A DNA stretch of 6,494 bases, from the NCBI GenBank assembly GCA_021808185.1, contig JAKBCB010000221.1, positions 1 through 6,494 of the forward strand. The letters are read 5' to 3'. The notes below the pieces were generated by a model. The model was not told the origin of the DNA. It saw only the letters and a list, made by a program, of their open reading frames with translations, and did no database searches. Shown one piece after another: positions 1 through 6,373 of the stretch (its first letter is position 1; every line of letters starts with the position of its first letter). Source of the stretch: Pseudomonadota bacterium. GTDB taxonomy: Bacteria > Pseudomonadota > Alphaproteobacteria > Acetobacterales > Acetobacteraceae. The translations under genes were made by a program, and so were the position numbers.

Positions 1-432
1 GCAGTCCTCGGGGTTGTTCCACGCGGCGACCTGCTCGGCGGCGCCCGCGGTATCGGCCTCGATCACCGCGGTCAGCCGCAGTTCCTTGAGGATTTTCCGC
101 ACCTGTCCCAGTGCCACGGCGTGCGAGTGGGCGCGCTTGATGGTGGCGAAGGTGGCGCCCTTGGGGGCGAGCAGGCAGTGCTCGACACGCTGGAAATGCT
201 CGCCCACCACGAACAGGCCGGAGGAGGGCAGCAGCGCGTGGATGTCCGGCACGCGGCCGGCGAGGCTGTTCTCGCACGGCAGCATCGCCAGTGCCGCGCG
301 GCCCTCGCGCACCGCCTCGATCGTCGCCTCGAACGTCTCGCACGGCAGCGTCTGCCAGGCCGGCAACGCGGTGCGGCAGGCGAGGTCGGAATAGGCGCCG
401 GGGCGGCCCTGGAAGGCGACGGTGTTGGTCAT
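1..432 (-). CDS. pheA: Prephenate dehydratase, N-terminal 144 residues (cut by window edge)
   Basis: This enzyme decarboxylates and dehydrates prephenate to phenylpyruvate, the phenylalanine branch of aromatic amino acid synthesis, in the cytoplasm. Reading leftwards from the ATG at 432-430, the protein opens with VAFQGRPGAYSDLACR (residues 5-20), the typical start of a monofunctional dehydratase. It continues with the family block CENSLAGRVPDIHALL, then GEHFQRVEHCLLAP, a SHAVALGQ segment and EADTAGAAEQVA. The catalytic threonine (TRF motif) and the C-terminal ACT regulatory domain would lie beyond the left edge, so feedback control cannot be judged. No chorismate mutase domain precedes it. 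The ATG overlaps the kdsB stop as ATGA, with only a weak GAG-type Shine-Dalgarno, so translation is probably coupled to kdsB. The kdsB-pheA order is common in alphaproteobacteria (family knowledge). Confidence 0.93.
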   Translation of the reverse strand, partial: MTNTVAFQGRPGAYSDLACRTALPAWQTLPCETFEATIEAVREGRAALAMLPCENSLAGRVPDIHALLPSSGLFVVGEHFQRVEHCLLAPKGATFATIKRAHSHAVALGQVRKILKELRLTAVIEADTAGAAEQVAAWNNPEDC

Positions 433-1166
433 GCGGGGTCTCGTTGTTGGGGCGCGGCGAGCACCGCGCGGGCGCGCGCCAGGTCGGCCGGGGTATCGAC
501 GCCGAAGGCCGCGTGCGCGACGGCGGCGCAGCCGATGCGCATACCGGCTTCCAGCGCACGCAGCTGCTCCAGGCTCTCGCGGCGTTCCAGCGGCGAGGGG
601 GGCAGGGCCACGAAGCGGGCCAGCGCGGCGCGGCGCCAGGCATAGACGCCGATATGGTGCCAGCGCGGTCCCTCGCCGCAGGGGATCTTCGCGCGCGAGA
701 AGTACAGCGCGGGGGCGACCGTCTGGCCCTCGGCGAAGGCGCAGGCGGCCTTGACCACCGATGGCGTGTCCGCCTCGGCCTCGCTGGTGATGGGTGTGAC
801 CAGGGTGCCGATGTCGATGCCGGGATCGGCGAGCGGCGCCAGCACGGCGCGCAACTGGCCGGGCGGCAGGGTGGGGAAGTCGCCTTGCAGGTTGACCACG
901 ACATCGTGCGCGCCGCCGGGATCGAGGGCCGCGAGGGCCGCGTGCGCGCGGTCCGAGCCGGAGGGCAACGCCGGGTCGGTCAGCACCGCGATGCCGCCGG
1001 CGGCCCGCACGGCGTCGGCGATCTCGGGCTCGGCGCAGGCGACGGCGACCGGGCCGATGCCCGCCTCCAGCGCGCGGTCGAGCACATGCAGGATCATCGG
1101 CCGCCCGGCGATGTCGGCGAGCGGCTTGCCGGGCAGGCGGGTGGAGGCCATCCGCGCCGGGATCAC
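429..1166 (-). CDS. kdsB: 3-deoxy-manno-octulosonate cytidylyltransferase (CMP-Kdo synthetase)
   Basis: KdsB activates Kdo with CTP to give CMP-Kdo, the donor for the LPS inner core; it is cytoplasmic. From the GTG at 1166 the protein is 245 residues, close to the family size. Visible blocks are the nucleotide-binding IPARMASTRLPGKPLADIAG at the N-terminus, NLQGDFPTLPP (about 92-102, with the metal-site Asp of the QGD motif), LYFSRAKIP (154-162), HIGVYAWRRAAL (171-182), RRESLEQLRALEAG (195-208) and GVDTPADLARAR (222-233). The second acidic residue of the E. coli QGDEP motif is Phe here. The start is uncertain: GTG 1166 has no Shine-Dalgarno and would remove most of the first beta strand (PIVVIPAR). 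The frame is open up to a TAG at 1257-1259 without an ATG. A CTG at 1181-1179 preceded by GGAG is the better-placed start. The stop overlaps the pheA ATG. Confidence 0.93.
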   Translation of the reverse strand: MIPARMASTRLPGKPLADIAGRPMILHVLDRALEAGIGPVAVACAEPEIADAVRAAGGIAVLTDPALPSGSDRAHAALAALDPGGAHDVVVNLQGDFPTLPPGQLRAVLAPLADPGIDIGTLVTPITSEAEADTPSVVKAACAFAEGQTVAPALYFSRAKIPCGEGPRWHHIGVYAWRRAALARFVALPPSPLERRESLEQLRALEAGMRIGCAAVAHAAFGVDTPADLARARAVLAAPQQRDPA

Positions 1167-1187
1167 GACGATGGGTTTCAGGCGGAA

Positions 1188-1191
1188 CTCC
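1188..1191 (-). promoter_or_regulatory. Possible Shine-Dalgarno (GGAG) favouring a CTG start for kdsB
   Basis: On the minus strand GGAG is followed by six bases (TTCCGC) and then CTG at 1181-1179, in frame with kdsB. Starting there gives MKPIVVIPARMAS, which restores the first beta strand and five residues. No comparable ribosome-binding sequence precedes the GTG at 1166. This is inferred from spacing and family alignment only. Confidence 0.4.
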
Positions 1192-1234
1192 GGACTCTGG
1201 GCGGCGGGCCGCGTGAAGCGGCGGCCGGGGCGGG

Positions 1235-1263
1235 TTGAAGCTGGCTTGTCTGTTGCCTATGGT
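1235..1263 (+). promoter_or_regulatory. Predicted sigma-70-type promoter for hisN (and perhaps yejABEF)
   Basis: TTGAAG at 1235-1240 (4 of 6 match to TTGACA) and TATGGT at 1258-1263 (4 of 6 match to TATAAT) are separated by exactly 17 bases. They sit in one of the least GC-rich patches of the window. Transcription would begin near 1270, leaving a leader of about 230 bases before hisN. A small inverted repeat, GGTGC-CGC-GCACC (1261-1273), overlaps the -10 end and start point and could be an operator, but it is short enough to be chance. Prediction only. Confidence 0.4.
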
Positions 1264-1285
1264 GCCGCGCACCTTAGGAACACGC

Positions 1286-1313
1286 CCGGGCGCGCGCAAT
1301 GCGGCGTGCCCGG
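1286..1313 (+). promoter_or_regulatory. Leader hairpin, 10-bp stem and 8-base loop
   Basis: CCGGGCGCGC (1286-1295) pairs with GCGTGCCCGG (1304-1313) over ten positions, one of them G-U, around the loop GCAATGCG. It begins about 16 bases after the predicted transcription start. No run of T follows on either strand, so it is not a standard intrinsic terminator. It could stabilise the transcript or influence leader folding, but strong stems also arise by chance at this GC content. Confidence 0.4.
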
Positions 1314-1375
1314 CTGTGCCGATGGTGCAACATTGCCCGCACGGCCAGCCCGGCCGCATCGAGGATCCGCGTCGC

Positions 1376-1456
1376 ATGGACAGCTTGGACGGCAGCACGG
1401 CCATGGCGACGACGCGGACCGGCGGGCCGGGCGCCATGCCGACGGCCGACCGGTAG
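1376..1456 (+). CDS. Possible 26-codon upstream ORF in the hisN leader
   Basis: ATG at 1376 to TAG at 1454-1456 encodes a 26-residue peptide starting MDSLDGSTAMATTRTGG, rich in Ala, Thr and Gly, with no histidine run, membrane segment or recognised motif. GAGG lies 11 bases before the ATG, a rather long spacing. It shares the hisN frame, and the frame stays open further upstream to about 1235. By hand count, third-position GC over 1259-1456 is about 86% against about 69% at positions 1 and 2, a coding-like bias. It may be a leader peptide, a remnant of an earlier longer N-terminus, or noise. Confidence 0.15.
   Translation: MDSLDGSTAMATTRTGGPGAMPTADR
1418..1454 (+). promoter_or_regulatory. 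Imperfect stem-loop just upstream of hisN
   Basis: ACCGGCGGGCC (1418-1428) can pair with GGCCGACCGGT (1444-1454) at 9 of 11 positions, with a 15-base loop. It covers the end of the possible upstream ORF and ends shortly before the alternative GTG start of hisN at 1460. Given the local base composition this may be incidental. Confidence 0.2.
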
Positions 1457-1501
1457 GACGTGGCGCGGCGCGGGGTGGCGATGGGACCGGCGGGGCGTGG
1501 C

Positions 1502-2287
1502 ATGGACGCGGCCATGCTGGATGCCTGCGCGGCGGCGGCGGAAGCGGCGGCCGATGCGGCGGGGGCGGTGATCCGCCCGTATTTCCGCACCGGCCTGGGC
1601 GCGGACCGCAAAGGCGACAGCAGCCCGGTGACCGAGGCCGATCGCGGCGCCGAACAGGCGATGCGCCGCGTGCTGGAACAGCGCTTCCCCGAGCACGGCA
1701 TCCTCGGCGAGGAATTCGGCCTGCACAACGCGGCGGCACCCCTGCGCTGGGTGCTGGACCCGATCGACGGCACCCGCGCCTTCATCACCGGCCGGCCGGT
1801 GTTCGGCTGCCTCGTGGCGCTGGTGCAGGGCGACCGGCCGATCATCGGCGTCATCGACCAGCCGGTGACGGGCGAGCGCTGGGTCGGTGTCGCGGGCCGG
1901 CCGACGCGCTTTGCCGGGCCGTTCGGCGGGCGGGTCGGCACGCGCGCCTGCGCGGCCCTTGCACAAGCCGAATTGTCATGCACGAGTCCGCAGATGTTCG
2001 GGGATGAACTGGTGCACTGGCAGCGCTTGAGCGAGGCTGCGGGGCGGACCTCGTTCGGGGGCGACTGCTACGCATACGGATTGCTGGCGCTGGGCCAGAT
2101 CGACGTGATCGCGGAAGCCGATCTGAAGGTCTGGGACTGGGCGGCGCTGGTGCCGGTGATCGAGGGCGCGGGCGGGCGCGTGACCGACTGGCACGGCGCG
2201 CCGCCGCGCGCGGACGGGGACGGGCGGGTGCTCGCGGTGGGCGACCCGGCGCTGCTGGCGCCGGCGCTGCGGCTGCTGGGTGGCTGA
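1502..2287 (+). CDS. hisN: Histidinol-phosphate phosphatase, inositol-monophosphatase family
   Basis: HisN removes phosphate from L-histidinol phosphate in histidine synthesis; it is a cytoplasmic Mg-dependent enzyme of the IMPase fold. From ATG 1502 it has 261 residues, normal for HisN. Motifs in order: KGDSSPVTEAD (37-47), ILGEEFG (67-73, metal ligand E70), LDPIDGTRAFITG (85-97, metal ligands D86 and D89), then FGGDCYAYGLLALGQID (185-201) and LKVWDWAALVPVIEGAGG (208-225, third metal site D212). The GGDCYAY...LKVWDWAAL stretch resembles HisN more than plain inositol-1-phosphatases, though IMPase or CysQ-like activity cannot be excluded. The frame extends back to GTG 1460 with ATG 1481 as another option. 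I chose 1502 because MDAAMLDACAAAAEAA begins directly at the expected first helix; its ribosome-binding site is only a G-rich run. Divergent from kdsB; yejA follows after 63 bases. Confidence 0.87.
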   Translation: MDAAMLDACAAAAEAAADAAGAVIRPYFRTGLGADRKGDSSPVTEADRGAEQAMRRVLEQRFPEHGILGEEFGLHNAAAPLRWVLDPIDGTRAFITGRPVFGCLVALVQGDRPIIGVIDQPVTGERWVGVAGRPTRFAGPFGGRVGTRACAALAQAELSCTSPQMFGDELVHWQRLSEAAGRTSFGGDCYAYGLLALGQIDVIAEADLKVWDWAALVPVIEGAGGRVTDWHGAPPRADGDGRVLAVGDPALLAPALRLLGG

Positions 2288-2336
2288 GCTTGCGTGCCGC
2301 GCGGCCTCGCCTCGGGCAACCGCGATGGGCGGACGG

Positions 2337-2343
2337 AAAGGGA
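2337..2343 (+). promoter_or_regulatory. Shine-Dalgarno site fixing the yejA start
   Basis: AAAGGGA at 2337-2343 is separated by seven bases from the GTG at 2351. It is the best ribosome-binding sequence in the window and decides in favour of GTG 2351 over the upstream in-frame GTG at 2294. It suggests yejA is initiated independently rather than only by read-through from hisN. Confidence 0.7.
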
Positions 2344-2350
2344 CAGGGAC

Positions 2351-4240
2351 GTGCAACGCCGAGGATTTCTGCTGACGCTGCCGGCGCTGCTGGCCTCCGG
2401 ACCCGGGGGCCGCGCCTGGGCTGACGACGCCACCGCGCCAGCCGCCACCGCGCAGGCCGCCACCGCCACGGTGCCCGAGACCGCGCCGTTCCGCACCTAT
2501 GGCCTCGCCCTGGTCGGCAGGCCGCAACTGCCACCGGGGTTCGCGCATTTCCCTTACGTCAATCCGGACGCGCCGAAGGGCGGGGAAGTGGTGCTGGCCG
2601 CGATCGGCAGCTACGACAGTTTCAACCCGTTCATCCTGCGTGGTACATCCGGGCCGGTGGCGGCGGTGTGGGACACGCTGACCCGTGCCTCGGCCGACGA
2701 GCCGGACACCGGCTACGCGCATCTGGCGCACACCATCGAGGTCGCGTCCGACCATACGTACGTGGCGTTCGAGTTGCGGCCCGAGGCGCGCTTCCACGAC
2801 GGCGTGCCGGTGACGGCCGAGGACGTGGCCTGGAGCTTCGACACGCTGCGCGACCATGGCCGCCCGTATTTCCGCCAGTACTACGCCGACGTCTCCGGCG
2901 TGACGACGGAAGGCCCGCTGCGCGTGGTGTTCCACTTCAAGACCGCCGGCAACCGCGAACTGCCGCAAATCCTCGGGCAACTGGCGGTGCTGCCGAAGCA
3001 CTGGTGGCAAGGCCGCGATTTTGCCGCCCCGCTGACCGAGCCGCCGCTCGGCTCCGGCCCGTACCGGGTGGGCAAGTTCGAGTTCGGCCGCACCCTGGTG
3101 ATGGAGCAGGTGCCGGACTACTGGGGCCGCGACGTGCCGACGGGCAAGGGGTTCGACAATTTCGGCCGCATCCGCACCGAGTATTTCCGTGACGCGACGG
3201 TGGCGTTGCAGGCGCTGAAGGCCGGGCAAGTGGATTTCCGGCACGAGAACATCTCGAAGGTCTGGGCGACGGAATACGACTTCCCGGCGGTGCAGAAGGG
3301 GCTGGTGAAGAAGCGCGCCTTCAGCGAGCGCATGCCGACCGGCATGCAATGCTTCGCGATGAACACCCGCCGCCCGGTGTTCCGCGACAGGCGCGTGCGC
3401 GAGGCAATGACGCACGCCTTCGATTTCGAGTGGGAGAACAAGAACCTGTTCTTCGGCCTGTACACACGCACCGACAGCTTCTTCAGTTCCAGCGATTTCG
3501 CCTCGTTCGGCCTGCCCTCGGTCGATGAACTGGCGCTGCTGGAGCCGTTTCGCGACAAGCTGCCGCAGGAAGTGTTCAACAACGAATTCAAGCTGCCGGT
3601 CACGGATGGGTCCGGCAACAACCGCGAAGGCATGAAGCGCGCGCTGGGCCTGCTGCGCGAGGCCGGCTGGGATGTGAAGGAACGCAAGCTGGTCGATATG
3701 AACGGCAAGCAGATGTCCTTCGAGATCCTGCTCGATTCGCCGACGTTCGAGCGGGTGGCGCTGCCCTATGTGCAGTGGCTGAACCACCTCGGCATCGACG
3801 CGCGGGTGCGCACCGTCGATCCGGCGCAATACCAGCACCTGACCGACGCCTTCGATTTCGACATGACGGTCAACGTCTTCGAGGAGTCCGACAGCCCTGG
3901 CAACGAGCAGGCGGATTACTGGACCAGCGGCAGCGCCAGGGAGGCCGGCAGCAACAACCTCGCCGGGGTCTCGGACCCGGTGGTGGATGCGCTGGTGGCC
4001 AAGGTGATTTCCGCCCGCACGCGGCAGGATCTGGTGGTGGCCTGCCGGGCGCTGGACCGCGTGCTGCTGTGGGGCTGGTACGTGGTGCCGCAATGGCATC
4101 TGCAATCGTTCTGGGCGGCGTGGTGGGACCGTTTCGGCTTCGTCGATGTGCCGATCCGCGCCGGGGTGGATTTCAACGCCTGGTGGATCGATCAGGCCCT
4201 GGCCGCCAGGACGGACGCGGCGCGGCAGAGCGGGCTGTGA
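2351..4240 (+). CDS. yejA: Periplasmic peptide-binding protein of the YejABEF ABC importer
   Basis: Family-5 extracellular solute-binding protein that captures oligopeptides and delivers them to YejBE; in enterobacteria the system imports microcin C and contributes to peptide resistance. From GTG 2351 it has 629 residues, about the usual YejA size. The N-terminus QRRGFLL (2-8), a hydrophobic stretch and AWA before D25 form a twin-arginine signal peptide with likely cleavage after A24. An Ala/Thr-rich linker (about 25-46) follows. YejA hallmarks are HFPYVNPDAPKGG (66-78), ARFHDGVPVTAEDVAWSFDT, PPLGSGPYRVGKFEFG and VFRDRRVREAMTHAFDFEW, with FNAWWIDQ near the C-terminus. They follow E. coli YejA collinearly as I remember it. 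The GTG at 2294 would add 19 polar residues and bury the signal, so it was rejected. The TGA overlaps the ATG of a 6-codon ORF leading to yejB. Confidence 0.93.
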   Translation: MQRRGFLLTLPALLASGPGGRAWADDATAPAATAQAATATVPETAPFRTYGLALVGRPQLPPGFAHFPYVNPDAPKGGEVVLAAIGSYDSFNPFILRGTSGPVAAVWDTLTRASADEPDTGYAHLAHTIEVASDHTYVAFELRPEARFHDGVPVTAEDVAWSFDTLRDHGRPYFRQYYADVSGVTTEGPLRVVFHFKTAGNRELPQILGQLAVLPKHWWQGRDFAAPLTEPPLGSGPYRVGKFEFGRTLVMEQVPDYWGRDVPTGKGFDNFGRIRTEYFRDATVALQALKAGQVDFRHENISKVWATEYDFPAVQKGLVKKRAFSERMPTGMQCFAMNTRRPVFRDRRVREAMTHAFDFEWENKNLFFGLYTRTDSFFSSSDFASFGLPSVDELALLEPFRDKLPQEVFNNEFKLPVTDGSGNNREGMKRALGLLREAGWDVKERKLVDMNGKQMSFEILLDSPTFERVALPYVQWLNHLGIDARVRTVDPAQYQHLTDAFDFDMTVNVFEESDSPGNEQADYWTSGSAREAGSNNLAGVSDPVVDALVAKVISARTRQDLVVACRALDRVLLWGWYVVPQWHLQSFWAAWWDRFGFVDVPIRAGVDFNAWWIDQALAARTDAARQSGL

Positions 4241-4260
4241 TGCCCGCGCGCGCACGCTGA
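4240..4260 (+). CDS. Six-codon ORF bridging yejA and yejB
   Basis: ATG at 4240 uses the last base of the yejA TGA (TGATG). It reads MPARAR and stops at TGA 4258-4260, whose last base is the first base of the yejB ATG (again TGATG). The ORF therefore fills the whole yejA-yejB gap with a stop/start overlap at each end. No Shine-Dalgarno is seen for it or for yejB. The likely role is passing terminating ribosomes from yejA to yejB rather than making a functional peptide. Chance is possible: a single-base shift of either stop would erase the arrangement. Confidence 0.3.
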   Translation: MPARAR

Positions 4261-5339
4261 TGGGCGCCTATCTGTTCCGCCGGCTGCTGCTGGTGATCCC
4301 GACGCTGTTCGGGATTATTGCCATCAACTTCGCGGTCGTGCAGTTCGCGCCCGGCGGGCCGGTGGAGGAGATGATCTCCGAACTGAAGGGCAAAGGCGAC
4401 ACGACCGCGCGCATGAGCGGCAACAGCGGGGCGGAGGCGGCGGCGCCGGCGGAAAACGGCGCCTATCGCGGTCGGCGCGGGCTCGACCCGGCGCTGGTCG
4501 CCGACATCCGCAAGCTGTTCGGCTTCGACAAGCCGCCGCTGGAGCGCTTCGGCCTGATGCTGCACGGCTACCTGACGTTCGACTTCGGCCGCAGCTTCTT
4601 CCGCGACAAGCCGGTGCTGCAACTGATCGGCGAGAAAATGCCGGTCAGTGTCTCGCTCGGGCTGTGGTCCACGCTGCTGGTGTATTTCGTCTCCATCCCG
4701 CTCGGCATCGCCAAGGCGGTGCGCGACGGCACGCGCTTCGACTTGATCAGCAGCCTCGCCGTGCTGATCGGCTACGCGGTGCCGGGGTTCCTGTTCGCGG
4801 TGCTGCTGGTGGTGGTGTTCGCCGGCGGCAGCTACCTGCAATGGTTTCCGCTGCGCGGGCTGCTCAGTGAGGGCGCGTCGGGCTGGAGCTGGGGCGCGCG
4901 GGCGCTGGATTATCTGTGGCACATGGTGCTGCCGACGACGGCGCTGGTGGTGGGCGGGTTCGCGACGCTGACCATCCTGACCAAGAACAGCTTCATGGAG
5001 GAAATCCGCAAACAGTACGTGGTGACGGCGCGCGCCAAGGGCGCGAGCGAGGCGCGCGTGCTGTATCGCCATGTGTTCCGCAACGCCATGCTGCTCATCA
5101 TCGCGGGGTTTCCGGCGGCGTTCATCGGAATCCTGTTCACCTCGGCGCTGCTGGTGGAGATCATTTTCTCGCTCGACGGGCTGGGTCTGCTCGGCTTCGA
5201 ATCGGCGATCCGGCGGGATTATCCGGTGATGTTCGGCACGCTGTACATCTTCACGCTGCTGGGCCTGCTGATGCAGATCGTCGGCGACCTGATGTACACG
5301 ATCGTCGATCCGCGCATCGATTTCGAGGCGCGCCGGTAG
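4260..5339 (+). CDS. yejB: Inner-membrane permease of the Yej peptide importer, first subunit
   Basis: DppB/OppB-type permease that pairs with YejE to form the channel across the inner membrane. From ATG 4260 it has 359 residues, very near E. coli YejB. It opens MGAYLFRRLLLVIPTLFGII, the first membrane helix (about 8-28). A long loop (about 31-128) carries the family APGGPVEEMI and RGLDP segments and a low-complexity Ala/Gly/Asn patch around 50-70. Further helices are near 130-151, 162-187, 220-240, 277-300 and 322-344. The cytoplasmic EAA loop that docks the ATPase is KQYVVTARAKGASEARVLYR (251-270). The C-terminus DPRIDFEARR is typical. No Shine-Dalgarno precedes the start and no closer alternative start exists in frame, so initiation probably depends on ribosomes finishing yejA or the intervening 6-codon ORF. 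yejE follows after 5 bases. Confidence 0.94.
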   Translation: MGAYLFRRLLLVIPTLFGIIAINFAVVQFAPGGPVEEMISELKGKGDTTARMSGNSGAEAAAPAENGAYRGRRGLDPALVADIRKLFGFDKPPLERFGLMLHGYLTFDFGRSFFRDKPVLQLIGEKMPVSVSLGLWSTLLVYFVSIPLGIAKAVRDGTRFDLISSLAVLIGYAVPGFLFAVLLVVVFAGGSYLQWFPLRGLLSEGASGWSWGARALDYLWHMVLPTTALVVGGFATLTILTKNSFMEEIRKQYVVTARAKGASEARVLYRHVFRNAMLLIIAGFPAAFIGILFTSALLVEIIFSLDGLGLLGFESAIRRDYPVMFGTLYIFTLLGLLMQIVGDLMYTIVDPRIDFEARR

Positions 5340-5344
5340 CCGGC

Positions 5345-6373
5345 ATGACGCTCTCGCCGCTCACCCGCCGGCGCCTTGCGATCTTCAAGGCGCACAAGCG
5401 CGGCTATTGGTCGCTATGGATCTTCCTCGTGCTGTTCGTGGTGGCGCTGTTCGCCGAGTTCATCGCCAACGACCGCCCGCTGGTTGTGCGTTACGAGGGA
5501 CATTGGTTCTTCCCGGTGTTGCAGGACTACAGCGAGGATGCGTTCGATCCGGAGCTTATGCCCACGCTCGCGGATTTCACCGATCCGGATTTGCAGCGCG
5601 AGATCCGGGCGAAAGGCTGGATGGTCTGGCCGGCGATCCCGTTCTGCTACAACACCATCGTCAAGAACCTGCCGGTTCCGGCGCCGGCGCCGCCGAGTTT
5701 TTCCAACCTGCTCGGCACCGACGATCAGGCGCGCGACGTGTTGGCGCGGGTGATCTACGGGTTTCGCATTTCTGTTCTCTTTGGCTTCACGCTGACGATT
5801 TTGTCGTCCGCCGTGGGGATCGCCGCTGGCGCGGTGCAGGGCTTCTATGGCGGGCTGACGGATCTGTTCTTCCAGCGATTTATCGAAATCTGGTCCGGGA
5901 TGCCGCAGCTTTACCTGCTCATCATCCTGTCCTCGATCATCACGCCGGGGTTCTGGATTCTGCTCGCCTTCCTGATGCTGTTCAGTTGGATGGGGCTGAC
6001 CGGGCTGGTGCGCGCGGAGTTCCTGCGCGGGCGCAACCTCGACTACGTGCGCGCGGCCAAGGCGCTGGGCGTGTCGGATGTCGCGGTGATGTGGCGGCAT
6101 ATCCTGCCGAACGCCATGGTGGCGACCCTGACCTTCCTGCCGTTCACCCTGTCCGGCTCGGTGACGATACTGGCGAGCCTGGATTTTCTGGGGTTCGGCC
6201 TGCCGCCCGGCTCGCCCTCGCTGGGCGAGCTGGTCTCGCAGGGCAAGAACAACCTGCAGGCGCCGTGGCTGGGGATCACCGCTTTCGTGGTGCTGGGTGG
6301 CGTGCTGACGCTGTTGATCTTCATCGGCGAGGCGGTGCGCGATGCGTTCGACCCGCGGCGGACGGCGCCATGA
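5345..6373 (+). CDS. yejE: Inner-membrane permease of the Yej peptide importer, second subunit
   Basis: DppC/OppC-type permease forming a heterodimer with YejB. ATG 5345 gives 342 residues, matching the family. Near the N-terminus it shows HKRGYWSLWIFLVLFVVALF (about 17-36, first membrane helix), then IANDRPLVVRYEGHWFFPVL, a conserved YejE periplasmic segment. The periplasmic region runs to about 130 and ends in LGTDDQARDVLARVIYGFRI, which leads into the permease core. The EAA loop is YVRAAKALGVSDVAVMWRHI (234-253). DFLGFGLPPGSPSLGELVSQ (280-299) and GEAVRDAFDPRR (328-339) are diagnostic for this branch. The ATG lies 5 bases after the yejB stop with only a distant GAGG upstream, and the TGA overlaps the yejF ATG as ATGA. 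Both suggest coupled translation of the permease pair and ATPase. Confidence 0.94.
   Translation: MTLSPLTRRRLAIFKAHKRGYWSLWIFLVLFVVALFAEFIANDRPLVVRYEGHWFFPVLQDYSEDAFDPELMPTLADFTDPDLQREIRAKGWMVWPAIPFCYNTIVKNLPVPAPAPPSFSNLLGTDDQARDVLARVIYGFRISVLFGFTLTILSSAVGIAAGAVQGFYGGLTDLFFQRFIEIWSGMPQLYLLIILSSIITPGFWILLAFLMLFSWMGLTGLVRAEFLRGRNLDYVRAAKALGVSDVAVMWRHILPNAMVATLTFLPFTLSGSVTILASLDFLGFGLPPGSPSLGELVSQGKNNLQAPWLGITAFVVLGGVLTLLIFIGEAVRDAFDPRRTAP

Larger units (their letters stand above)
1182..1501. other. Divergent intergenic region between kdsB and hisN
   Basis: About 320 bases with no recognisable conserved gene. On the plus strand it contains a sigma-70-like promoter (1235-1263), a 10-bp hairpin (1286-1313), a possible 26-codon ORF (1376-1456) and an imperfect stem (1418-1454) just before hisN. 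Promoter elements for kdsB on the minus strand are not convincing; the best pair I found (TTGCGC and TAAGGT, 17 apart) matches consensus at only 3 of 6 positions each. There is no U-rich tract suggesting an intrinsic terminator in either direction. Confidence 0.7.

Noticed and set aside
1286..1313. Hairpin read as an intrinsic terminator
   Set aside because: There is no T-rich run after the stem on either strand, and it lies between divergent genes where a terminator is not expected.
751..2007. A 418-codon plus-strand open frame crossing kdsB, the intergenic region and hisN
   Set aside because: It overlaps two clear genes in other frames. The translation is Arg/Gly/Ala-rich without any family signature and changes character along its length.
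2294..2350. Upstream GTG at 2294 as the yejA start
   Set aside because: It would add 19 polar residues before the twin-arginine signal and lacks a ribosome-binding site; GTG 2351 has AAAGGGA at a 7-base spacing.
2325..2375. Short ORF of 16 codons overlapping the yejA start
   Set aside because: No ribosome-binding site or conserved sequence; a frame of this length is expected by chance.
1976..4255. A 759-codon open frame on the minus strand covering all of yejA and the end of hisN
   Set aside because: It is antisense to well-supported genes, and its translation is low-complexity Arg/His/Leu/Ala typical of the complement of GC-rich codons. No domain is recognisable.
4305..4475. Low-complexity segment in the YejB periplasmic loop as a novel insertion
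   Set aside because: YejB proteins normally have a variable Gly/Asn/Ala-rich stretch here between APGGPV and RGLDP, and overall length is normal.
4173..5072. A 299-codon minus-strand open frame opposite yejB
   Set aside because: It is a shadow of yejB, rich in Arg, Gln and His, with no motif.
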